This document shows positions 17,937 to 24,406 of a stretch of 37,808 nt of DNA, piece by piece. Below the pieces are notes generated by a model, which worked only from the letters and a program-made list of their open reading frames with translations, ran no database searches and was not told the origin of the DNA. The translations under genes were made by a program, and so were the position numbers. The first letter of the stretch is position 1; each line of letters opens with the position of its first letter. The stretch covers positions 1 to 37,808 of the forward strand of contig JACVCM010000023.1 of the NCBI GenBank assembly GCA_016742125.1, given 5' to 3'. This DNA is from Sphingomonadaceae bacterium (GTDB lineage Bacteria; Pseudomonadota; Alphaproteobacteria; Sphingomonadales; Sphingomonadaceae).

Positions 17937-17970
17937 TGAATGATGATTCGATAAAATGAATAGTCATTCA
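17937..17970. promoter_or_regulatory. Tandem TetR operator candidates, 20 bp apart
   Basis: TGAATGATGATTCG (17937-17950) and TGAATAGTCATTCA (17957-17970) share the dyad TGAAT-N4-ATTC. The second is perfect over 5-bp arms. Their centres are exactly 20 bp apart, just upstream of the exported protein-TetR-P450 unit. This is a typical arrangement for cooperative TetR binding. Confidence 0.68.
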
Positions 17971-17998
17971 AACTTGTTGGTGCAAGCTGATGTTAGAA

Positions 17999-18065
17999 TT
18001 TTGGCCGCAGTCGGAAGTTGGGCTTGTTGAGAACGGCGCAGCGCAATTGTGAAAAGCCGACATTC
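17999..18065 (+). repeat. Dispersed ~67-bp intergenic repeat, copy C
   Basis: Runs from TTTTGGCCGCAGTCGGAAGT to AAAAGCCGACATTC. It lies between the P450 unit promoter and the 3' end of the cupin gene. Same orientation as the other three copies. Confidence 0.6.
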
Positions 18066-18149
18066 CTTTGCCTCCGACGACGCCGATGTGAGAGCCGCAT
18101 AATTGCTCGTATAGATTTCGTTCGTCGGAGATCGCGCAGCCTTGACCGC

Positions 18150-18488
18150 CTAAACGTCGACGCGATCGCCGCGCGTGGTTGGGCTGGAGGCGACGAGGAA
18201 GTGGACGTCGGCATCACTGTCATTGCGCGCCTGATGGTTGATGCCTGGCGGTACTTCTATCCCCGACATCGCCGGGATAGTGTGACGGATGCCATCGAGC
18301 TCCATGACAAGCTCGCCTGCAAGCACATAAAAGAACTGGCGGGCGACTTGATGCTGATGTCGATGTTCGACCGCCCCCGGCGGCATACGCTCTTGGATGA
18401 TCATAAGGTCATGCGACGAGCAAAGCACCCAGCCGTCGCATGAATTGCCCCAATTATAATGTCGCGCGTTGTCTTTGCTGACCCTCAT
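18150..18488 (-). CDS. Small cupin-domain protein
   Basis: 112 residues forming a single cupin barrel. Cupin motif 1 is seen as RMPPGAVEHRHQHQVARQFF (two or three His, potential metal ligands) and motif 2 as PPGINHQARN (second-site His). VLAGELVMELDG lies between them. Small cupins act as isomerases, dioxygenases or sugar/metabolite binders; this one is not assignable further. Its ATG overlaps the stop of the cyclodeaminase-like gene (ATGA at 18485), making it the last gene of a four-gene operon. Confidence 0.88.
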   Translation of the reverse strand: MRVSKDNARHYNWGNSCDGWVLCSSHDLMIIQERMPPGAVEHRHQHQVARQFFYVLAGELVMELDGIRHTIPAMSGIEVPPGINHQARNDSDADVHFLVASSPTTRGDRVDV

Positions 18489-19432
18489 CTTGCGTCCCTT
18501 CGTTCCTGGATGGCATCAAGACATAGACGGGCAATGGCGACGTCTTGTGCGGCGATGCCGGTGAGATCGATGATTGTGATCGGCCTGGATTTGAGGGGTA
18601 GCCGTGCATTACCAAGAGCTTCAATATCGCAGGGCAGTCGGCCCACATGCTGCATCTCACCGTGGTCGATGCACTGCTCGATGTCATCGCAGATGACGCG
18701 TTGGGCGCCGATGATGATATCCGGATCAAGTTCCTGCTTGCCGCGGGCATCGGCACCAAGTGCCACAATGATCGATCCGGGTCGGACATCATGGACTGAA
18801 AGCAACGGCGCACGGGCCGCCGTGCAGCAAACAATTGCCAAGCTTTGCTGCGCAAGCGTTGCCGGCGAGGACATGCGCTCGGCTGGAATATTAAGCTCGG
18901 CCAAGTCTCTCACCAGCCGATCCGCCGCCTCCGCCCTTCGTGCCCAGAGAAAGATGCTGGAAGGGCTGAGCATCAACGCGGCCCAGTACGCGACGAGTGC
19001 GGCCTGAGTCCCCGCTCCAAGGATGCCGAGCGGCTCTCCCCTCTGATATCCGGCAGTTTCTAGGGCAATGATGGCGGCCGCCGCGGTCCGCGCGTCGGTC
19101 AACCAGCCTCGATCTTCGAGCAGCGCGATTGGTTCACCTGTCGAGGCGGAGAAGACGAGCATCGCGCCATTGCTCGATGGCAGGCCGTGGTCAGGATTGC
19201 CGTAGAATCCGGTTGCAACCTTGACAACGAATATCCCGGCGGCGCGATCATGGCCCCATTTGACGTGGCAATCGCCCGGCGGATCGTCGAAGGCGAGGTG
19301 CGTGACCGGCGCCTGACGGACTGCACCACTGGCATGATTGCGGAAGGCGTGGCGCACGGCCGCGATAACGGCGTCAGGTTTGGCCAATTCCCGAATGCGC
19401 GCATAGTCGATGACACGAAGTGCCGTGCTCAT
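18485..19432 (-). CDS. Ornithine cyclodeaminase / mu-crystallin (ketimine reductase) family protein
   Basis: 315 residues from the ATG at 19432, which overlaps the aminotransferase stop by 4 nt; a TTG-start extension of five codons is less likely. Family motifs are VVKVATGFYGN (active-site Lys region), LEDRGWLTDARTAAAAA, the NAD(P) loop GILGAGTQAA, and ALGADARGKQELD. Members deaminate and cyclise ornithine, or reduce cyclic ketimines with NAD(P)H. Coupled to a PLP aminotransferase, a ketimine-reductase role is plausible: transamination of a diamino acid gives a keto acid that cyclises to a ketimine. That pathway is inference. Confidence 0.9.
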   Translation of the reverse strand: MSTALRVIDYARIRELAKPDAVIAAVRHAFRNHASGAVRQAPVTHLAFDDPPGDCHVKWGHDRAAGIFVVKVATGFYGNPDHGLPSSNGAMLVFSASTGEPIALLEDRGWLTDARTAAAAIIALETAGYQRGEPLGILGAGTQAALVAYWAALMLSPSSIFLWARRAEAADRLVRDLAELNIPAERMSSPATLAQQSLAIVCCTAARAPLLSVHDVRPGSIIVALGADARGKQELDPDIIIGAQRVICDDIEQCIDHGEMQHVGRLPCDIEALGNARLPLKSRPITIIDLTGIAAQDVAIARLCLDAIQERRDAR

Positions 19433-20601
19433 CGTGATGCAGCACAAAGGTTGCGGCGCAGATGAGCGCGCATTGCCGCCAGACCGTCATCGAGGCCGAG
19501 GCGGCCATAGCCGATGCGGAAGCGATCGCTGGTCCCAGGCGTCAGCGCGGACCCGTAGATTGAGGCCGGCAGCAGAACAGCACCGGCGCTTTCGACAAGC
19601 GATCGACAGAACACCTCGACTCCGTCTTCCCCCTTGTAGCGGGGATACATGACGACACCGCCGTCCGGCTCATAGGTCTCGAACAGGTCGGGGAATTCGG
19701 CAAGGAAGCTTGCCACCTTCGAATAGCCTGCTTCGGCTACCGATCGCGTTCGCGCAAGGATCGCGTCTCGGTGCTGGAGCGCGACCAAGGCGAGGCGCTC
19801 GCTCGGCGCGCTGTTGCAGATCGACAGATAATGCTTGAGCCGCACCATCCGTTCGAGGAGCTCGCGGTCGCGGCAGGCGATCCAGCCGATGCGCAAACCG
19901 GGAAGCCCATAGGCCTTGCTCATGACGTTGAGCGATACGCCACGCTCGTAGACGTCGACAGCCTGCGGGAGCCGTTTCGTCGGGTCGCGCTCGATCAGCC
20001 GATAGACTTCATCTGAAAAGAGCCAAATTCCGTGCCGACGACACAGCGCAACCAAGGCGTCGAAGCGATCGCGCTCGAGTATCTTGCCGGTCGGGTTATG
20101 CGGGAAGTTCATGTAGAGCACTCGCGTGTTCGGCCGGATCGCTCGGGCGACGCAATCGATGTCGAGCGTCCAGCCCTGCTCGGGTTCGAGCGCCACGCCG
20201 GTCGTTTCGCAAAGCGAGAGCGGGATGGTCTCGGCAGACTGGTAATTGGGCGTGACAACGATGGCATGGGCGTCGGCATCGAGCAACGTCCGATAAAGGC
20301 AATAGACGCCTTCTTCGGCGCCTGCGAAGCACAATACATCGGCAGCCTCGGCGCTATCGTAAGTTGCGGCGATTGCCGCACGAAGATCGAGCGCGCCATA
20401 GGGTTCGGTGTAGGACAACCGCTGGTCGAGAAAGGCATTGAGTGCGGCATCACCGCCGAGCGCAAGCAGGTCCCGGATGGACAGCGTTTCCGCATCCGAC
20501 GCCGTCATGTGGTAGCGCGCGGAAAATTCCCACCGGCCCAGATATGTCTCAAGCTTGAACTCGGGCAGCGCGGTAGGCCCTTCAAAGTTGCTGCTGGTCA
20601 C
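19429..20601 (-). CDS. PLP-dependent aminotransferase, class I/II
   Basis: 390 residues from a GTG at 20601 that overlaps the regulator stop (GTGA). In-frame codons further upstream lie inside the regulator gene. Fold-type I motifs are SYTEPYGALDLR, NFPHNPTGK (Asn binding the PLP ring), FSDEVYRLIE (Asp pairing with the pyridine N), and SKAYGLPGLRIGW with the Schiff-base Lys. RFRIGYGR supplies the Arg that binds the substrate carboxylate. The amino-acid specificity is not evident. The DauR-like regulator and cyclodeaminase partners suggest a basic amino acid, possibly a D-form or modified one (inference). Confidence 0.9.
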   Translation of the reverse strand: MTSSNFEGPTALPEFKLETYLGRWEFSARYHMTASDAETLSIRDLLALGGDAALNAFLDQRLSYTEPYGALDLRAAIAATYDSAEAADVLCFAGAEEGVYCLYRTLLDADAHAIVVTPNYQSAETIPLSLCETTGVALEPEQGWTLDIDCVARAIRPNTRVLYMNFPHNPTGKILERDRFDALVALCRRHGIWLFSDEVYRLIERDPTKRLPQAVDVYERGVSLNVMSKAYGLPGLRIGWIACRDRELLERMVRLKHYLSICNSAPSERLALVALQHRDAILARTRSVAEAGYSKVASFLAEFPDLFETYEPDGGVVMYPRYKGEDGVEVFCRSLVESAGAVLLPASIYGSALTPGTSDRFRIGYGRLGLDDGLAAMRAHLRRNLCAASR

Positions 20602-21221
20602 GCGGCAGTCCTTATCGAGCGGCCTTCGGCAAGCCGGTTGTAGATGGTAGCGCGCGAGCAGCCGAACAGGCGGGCGAGATGGTTCGCTGCGCCTCGCATC
20701 GCCAGATAACCATGATCGTCGAGCTCGGCCAGCAACACGGCCTGTTCGTGTGGCTTGAGGCCAGCGACCGAAGCACCGCATGCCGCCGCGAACTCGGCGG
20801 CCTTCGCATTGACCGCTTCACGCCAGTCGCTGGGAAACAGCTGCCGGGCATCCTGCCCATCATCGGGGATACGCAAGAAACCAGAAAGCAGATCTCGCGC
20901 CGCCTCGAATGCGGAGACGTCGATATTGATGCAGAGAAGACCGATTGCCTTGTGGCGCGGACCGCGGATCACGACCGAGATCGAGCGCGAGGCGCGACCA
21001 TCCCAATTGGTCTTGGCGTAAGGGCCGATCAGGTCCGAGGTGAAGGGGTGAAGATCGTCGGTGTCGCTAAGTGACGGGTCGCCAACCGACCGCCGTGAAA
21101 AGCTCCCCGCAATATGAGCGATGGTGTCGGAGCGAAGGTCATGAACGACTGCTTCCGCCTGCGGATGCAGCAGCGTGGCGACCGCATCGGCGATAGCGTG
21201 ATAAGGGATTAGCAAGGACAT
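20598..21221 (-). CDS. DauR/YheO-type transcriptional regulator
   Basis: 207 residues. The N-terminal ~115 residues match the YheO-like PAS-type sensor domain (AEAVVHDLRSDTIAHIAGSFSRR, DLIGPYAKTNWDGRASRSIS, IGLLCINIDVS). The C-terminal HTH reads MRGAANHLARLFGCSRATIYNRL. DauR of Pseudomonas aeruginosa, the named family member, represses D-arginine utilisation genes. Here the gene heads the aminotransferase-cyclodeaminase-cupin operon and is divergent from the PaiB-like gene. An imperfect 25-bp dyad lies 12 bp upstream of its start. No good SD precedes the ATG. Confidence 0.85.
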   Translation of the reverse strand: MSLLIPYHAIADAVATLLHPQAEAVVHDLRSDTIAHIAGSFSRRSVGDPSLSDTDDLHPFTSDLIGPYAKTNWDGRASRSISVVIRGPRHKAIGLLCINIDVSAFEAARDLLSGFLRIPDDGQDARQLFPSDWREAVNAKAAEFAAACGASVAGLKPHEQAVLLAELDDHGYLAMRGAANHLARLFGCSRATIYNRLAEGRSIRTAA

Positions 21222-21232
21222 GCAGACCGTAC

Positions 21233-21257
21233 TAGACGAAAATGGACGATTTGTCTA
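21233..21257. promoter_or_regulatory. Imperfect 25-bp dyad in the DauR-like/PaiB divergent gap
   Basis: Arms TAGACGAA and TTTGTCTA (7 of 8 complementary), separated by 9 bp. It lies between the regulator start at 21221 and the divergent gene at 21302, a position that suits autoregulation. Confidence 0.5.
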
Positions 21258-21301
21258 CCTTAGACGTATTGTTTATCATTAGGTAAGAGGTTGTCGTCAG
21301 A

Positions 21302-21946
21302 ATGTATGTGCCAAAGCAGTTTCAGGAAACGCGCGAAGACGTGTTGCTGAGGGCAATTGCGGACATCAAGCTCGCCGCGCTGGTTGTCAGCAATGAGAAT
21401 ATCGAAGCCGCGCACGTGCCAATGGTGGCGACGCAGAATGCAAATGGCGACCTCGTTCTGCAGTCGCATGTCGCCCGCCCCAACCCGATCTGGCGAATGG
21501 CTGGAGAGGGCTGCCAAGCGCTCGCGATCTTTCAGGGGCCTCAGGCTTATATCCATCCAGGGTGGTTCCCGGCGAAGCGCGAGCATGGCAAGGCGGTGCC
21601 GACTTGGAACTACATCGCAGTCCATGTTCATGGCCGATTGTCATCGACCGATGATCCAGATTGGCTCCGAAGACATCTCGACCATTTGACCGAGCAAAAC
21701 GAAGTCGGTCGGCCCGCACCCTGGGCCGTGTCCGACGCCCCACCCAGCTTCATCGAAACCCTCCTCGGCGCGATTGTGGGGCTTGAGCTCCTGCCTGAGC
21801 GGATCGAGGGCGCGTGGAAAATGCTGCAGCATCACCCCGACGCCAACCGGCTCGGCGTGATCGACGGGTTATCGCACTCGAATTCCTCGCAAGACAGGAT
21901 CGTTGCAGAAGTCATGAGCGGACTCGAGAGGAGCCGCCAGCGATGA
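21302..21946 (+). CDS. PaiB-like FMN-binding (putative regulatory) protein
   Basis: 214 residues starting MYVPKQFQET, the characteristic PaiB opening. The flavin-binding split-barrel core shows AHVPMV, LQSHVARPNPIWR, ALAIFQGPQAYIHPGWFP and VPTWNYIAVHVHGRL. The C-terminal part carries ETLLGAIVGLELLPERIEGAWKMLQ. PaiB proteins were named as negative regulators in Bacillus polyamine-related genes; the fold binds FMN, and many members may be enzymes. It is divergent from the DauR-like operon and so probably co-regulated with it. An AGAGG lies ~11 nt before the ATG. Confidence 0.9.
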   Translation: MYVPKQFQETREDVLLRAIADIKLAALVVSNENIEAAHVPMVATQNANGDLVLQSHVARPNPIWRMAGEGCQALAIFQGPQAYIHPGWFPAKREHGKAVPTWNYIAVHVHGRLSSTDDPDWLRRHLDHLTEQNEVGRPAPWAVSDAPPSFIETLLGAIVGLELLPERIEGAWKMLQHHPDANRLGVIDGLSHSNSSQDRIVAEVMSGLERSRQR

Positions 21947-22008
21947 GCGCTGACATTGTGGACTTCGGCTCAGTCCCTCATGCGGCTCGAAAAACCGTTA
22001 TTGATTGA
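21943..22008 (+). other. 21-codon ORF coupled to the PaiB-like gene, possible truncated gene start
   Basis: An ATG overlaps the preceding stop (ATGA at 21943) and has a good SD (GAGAGGAG, 9 nt spacing). The frame ends after MSADIVDFGSVPHAARKTVI-D. Such strong initiation signals on a tiny frame suggest the 5' end of a lost gene, or a very small protein. No family recognised. Confidence 0.3.
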
Positions 22009-22061
22009 GCCTGATGCAGCCGCATGAATGGGCCAGCAGCTGCCGCGAGTAAATGCTGGAG

Positions 22062-22128
22062 TTTTTGGCCGTAATGCGACGTTCGGCGTTTTCAGACCAA
22101 GGACGGGTTGTTGCGAAATGTGACATTC
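22062..22128 (+). repeat. Dispersed ~67-bp intergenic repeat, copy D
   Basis: Runs from TTTTTGGCCGTAATGCGACG to TTGCGAAATGTGACATTC. It lies between the convergent PaiB-like and TetR genes; the rest of the 21947-22215 gap shows nothing else I can name. Confidence 0.6.
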
Positions 22129-22215
22129 AAGCGAAGAGCGAAACATAGCTCGTCGGACGCTGCAGAGAGCGTGCTAATCGATTGAATTGGTTTATGAAAT
22201 GTATCGAAGCTGAGG

Positions 22216-22845
22216 CTATACGCTTTCAAGACGCTCCAGCGTGGCGTTGAGCCAAAATATTATCGCATCGGCGGGCTTAATCTCTTCATAAAGACTGGCT
22301 CTGTGGGAGGGTGCAAACATAACATGCCCCTCGATCATGGGGATAAGCGTACCGATGATGAGTCGGACGGCAGCATCGTCCAGGGCTGGCCAACCATCGC
22401 GGAGGTGGCCTTCCAACCAGTCCCGCTCGCGAGCAAAGAGCCAATCCAGAGCAGACTGTATTTCAGCATTGGTATTCCCCATCGCCCAGACTTCCGGAAA
22501 CAGACGTGACGTCCGAACACTCTCCAAGTCGTCTACGATGTACCGCACAAGGTCGAAAAATGCCTGTTTCGGATCGTCTGCATTCCTGAGGTCTAACGCG
22601 GTAAACTCTTCGAAATACCAATCGAACAGTCGCTTAATGCACTTTTCGACAAGTTGTTCGCGCGTTCCAAAATGGCTGACTGTGCCGAGAGCGACATCCG
22701 CTTCTTCAGCAATCGCTCGCATCGTCATGCGTGCATGTCCAACACTGACCAACAATCGTTCGACCGCGTCCAATATGCGCGGCAATCCTTGCTGCTCGAC
22801 CACTAAGTGCTTGGGGATTGAGATCGCAGCGTCGCTATTGGGCAT
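22216..22845 (-). CDS. TetR-family regulator of the amine oxidase operon
   Basis: 209 residues. The HTH at about 22-65 reads ILDAVERLLVSVGHARMTMRAIAEEADVALGTVSHFGTREQL; the start of the recognition helix is A-L-G-T-V-S-H-F, where Tyr-Tyr-Tyr-Phe-like residues are more usual. The C-terminal ligand domain is helical with several Trp (DWYFEEF, EVWAMGN, LDWLFARERDWLEG). It diverges from the flavin amine oxidase gene, with 103 bp between the starts. That gap holds two near-identical 18-bp sites, so the protein is the likely repressor of the operon and sensor of its substrate. Confidence 0.92.
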   Translation of the reverse strand: MPNSDAAISIPKHLVVEQQGLPRILDAVERLLVSVGHARMTMRAIAEEADVALGTVSHFGTREQLVEKCIKRLFDWYFEEFTALDLRNADDPKQAFFDLVRYIVDDLESVRTSRLFPEVWAMGNTNAEIQSALDWLFARERDWLEGHLRDGWPALDDAAVRLIIGTLIPMIEGHVMFAPSHRASLYEEIKPADAIIFWLNATLERLESV

Positions 22846-22886
22846 TCAGTCATCATACGCTTCGCTTCACATATTGACAAGCAATG

Positions 22887-22924
22887 CCGTACAATCGTAC
22901 GACGCGCCGTACAAATGTACGACG
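22887..22924. promoter_or_regulatory. Duplicated 18-bp operator candidates overlapping a promoter
   Basis: CCGTACAATCGTACGACG (22887-22904) and CCGTACAAATGTACGACG (22907-22924) are 16/18 identical and offset by exactly 20 bp. Each contains a GTAC..GTAC dyad. A consensus -35 hexamer TTGACA lies at 22874-22879, so TetR binding would block the promoter for the plus operon. The -10 box is not clear. Confidence 0.78.
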
Positions 22925-22948
22925 AGTCGAGTGACCGGGAGGTGTGGT

Positions 22949-24385
22949 GTGGATTTGGATCGGCGTCAGGCGATCTCAACTGGGATTTTTGCAACGCTTG
23001 CCGGTTCGACTGCAACCTATGCGGCAAGGAACGGTGGGGCGTCCAGAAAGGTTGATGTGGCGATTGTCGGTGCCGGCTTTGCCGGACTCACAGCGGCGAC
23101 CACCCTCACGCGTGCCGGACAGGATGTTGCTGTGGTGGAACAATTAGGCCGGGTGGGCGGACGCACCAAGGCGGCCATTCTGGCTGGTCACCCCGTCGAT
23201 ATTGGTGGTCAATGGGTTGGGCCGACGCAGACCGCCTTGCTCGAACTCGGGCGGCGCTACGGCGTGCCTACCGAACTGCAATATGCGAGCGGAAACAACC
23301 TGTTTGTGCACGCTGGTAACCTGAGGAAATTTGAAGGCGATGTGCCGCCACTCGCAGATGCGGAAATGGCGCAACTGGCAGCTGCAATGGAAAAAATCGA
23401 AACGCAGGCCGCCAGTCTGAACCCATATGCGCCTTGGGCGTCGGTTAATGGTGAGCAACTGGACGCCGTGTCTTCGCGCCAATGGTTTGAGGCGAATGTT
23501 CCATCACCCGCCGCTCGTGCGACACTCGAATTGTTTTGGCGTGTGGTCTATTCGGTTGAGGCAAGTGAAATCAGCCACCTCTATGCGCTGGAATATGTCA
23601 GAGCCAGTGGCGGCCTCGCGCAGTTGACGGGAACGCGAGGAGGCGCACAAGATGCGACATTCAAAGGAGGCCTGCACCTCATTGCACGCAAAATGGCGGC
23701 GGAACTCGGCGACCGGTTGACCTCCAACGTTAAAGTCATTCGGATCATACAGAGCGATAATGACATTCGCGTAATCCATCGAGGCGGAGAGATAACGGCA
23801 CGTCGGCTCGTGCTTGCGATTCCGCCCTCGGCCTTGGCTCGCATCGATATAAGCCCCCCACTCCCCGCCAATGCCCGTTATATCGCAGATCGCATGCCCC
23901 TGGGATCGGTCGTCAAATTTCTTGTGGCATACAAATCGCCATTCTGGCGTGAGCGCGGTTTGAGCGGCCAGATCATTGATACGGATAGCCCTGTTAAAGT
24001 CATCTTCGACAAAAGCATGGATGACGGGCTTGGCGCATTGGTCGGTTTTTTTAACGGCTCAGATGCCGGTCGAGCATCGATTCTGTCGCAGAGTGAACGT
24101 CGCAATTTGGTTATCGAGCAAGCCAAAAAATACTTCGGACCAGAGGCGGCTAACCCAATCGACTATATAGATAATGACTGGCTGGCCGAGGATGGAATTG
24201 GTGGTGGCTACACTTCGATTCCTGGCCCCGGCGTGTTCAGCCGCGCTGGCGGCGCGCTGCGCCAACCCTTTGGCCGCATCCATTTTGCCGGAACTGAAAC
24301 CAGTGATGTTTGGCCGGGCTATGTCGAAGGCGCAGTGCGCTCAGGACAGCGGGTCGCCGCCGAAATCGTCCGTAGCAAGCGATAA
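22949..24385 (+). CDS. Flavin monoamine oxidase family protein
   Basis: 478 residues from a GTG at 22949 with GGGAGG 6 nt upstream; the ORF's far longer open extension lies antisense to TetR and was rejected. The N-terminus MDLDRRQAIS plus a hydrophobic stretch resembles a twin-arginine signal, so export to the periplasm is possible. The FAD-binding GAGFAGL lies at 41-47, then RVGGRT and DIGGQWVGPTQ. The C-terminal FAD motif is IHFAGTETSDVWPGYVEGAVRSG. The family oxidises amines to imines or aldehydes, releasing H2O2. It is the first gene of the six-gene operon controlled by the TetR sites. The substrate is unknown. Confidence 0.93.
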   Translation: MDLDRRQAISTGIFATLAGSTATYAARNGGASRKVDVAIVGAGFAGLTAATTLTRAGQDVAVVEQLGRVGGRTKAAILAGHPVDIGGQWVGPTQTALLELGRRYGVPTELQYASGNNLFVHAGNLRKFEGDVPPLADAEMAQLAAAMEKIETQAASLNPYAPWASVNGEQLDAVSSRQWFEANVPSPAARATLELFWRVVYSVEASEISHLYALEYVRASGGLAQLTGTRGGAQDATFKGGLHLIARKMAAELGDRLTSNVKVIRIIQSDNDIRVIHRGGEITARRLVLAIPPSALARIDISPPLPANARYIADRMPLGSVVKFLVAYKSPFWRERGLSGQIIDTDSPVKVIFDKSMDDGLGALVGFFNGSDAGRASILSQSERRNLVIEQAKKYFGPEAANPIDYIDNDWLAEDGIGGGYTSIPGPGVFSRAGGALRQPFGRIHFAGTETSDVWPGYVEGAVRSGQRVAAEIVRSKR

Positions 24386-24406
24386 AAATCCAAGGGAGGA
24401 TCATAA

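Noticed and set aside
20602..20781. A 450-codon version of the aminotransferase
   Set aside because: The extra 60 residues are Arg-rich antisense-like sequence inside the DauR-like gene; the GTGA-coupled start at 20601 gives the normal family length.
22337..22948. A 682-codon version of the amine oxidase starting at 22337
   Set aside because: The first ~204 codons are antisense to the TetR gene. A GTG with GGGAGG at ideal spacing and a proper N-terminus occurs at 22949.
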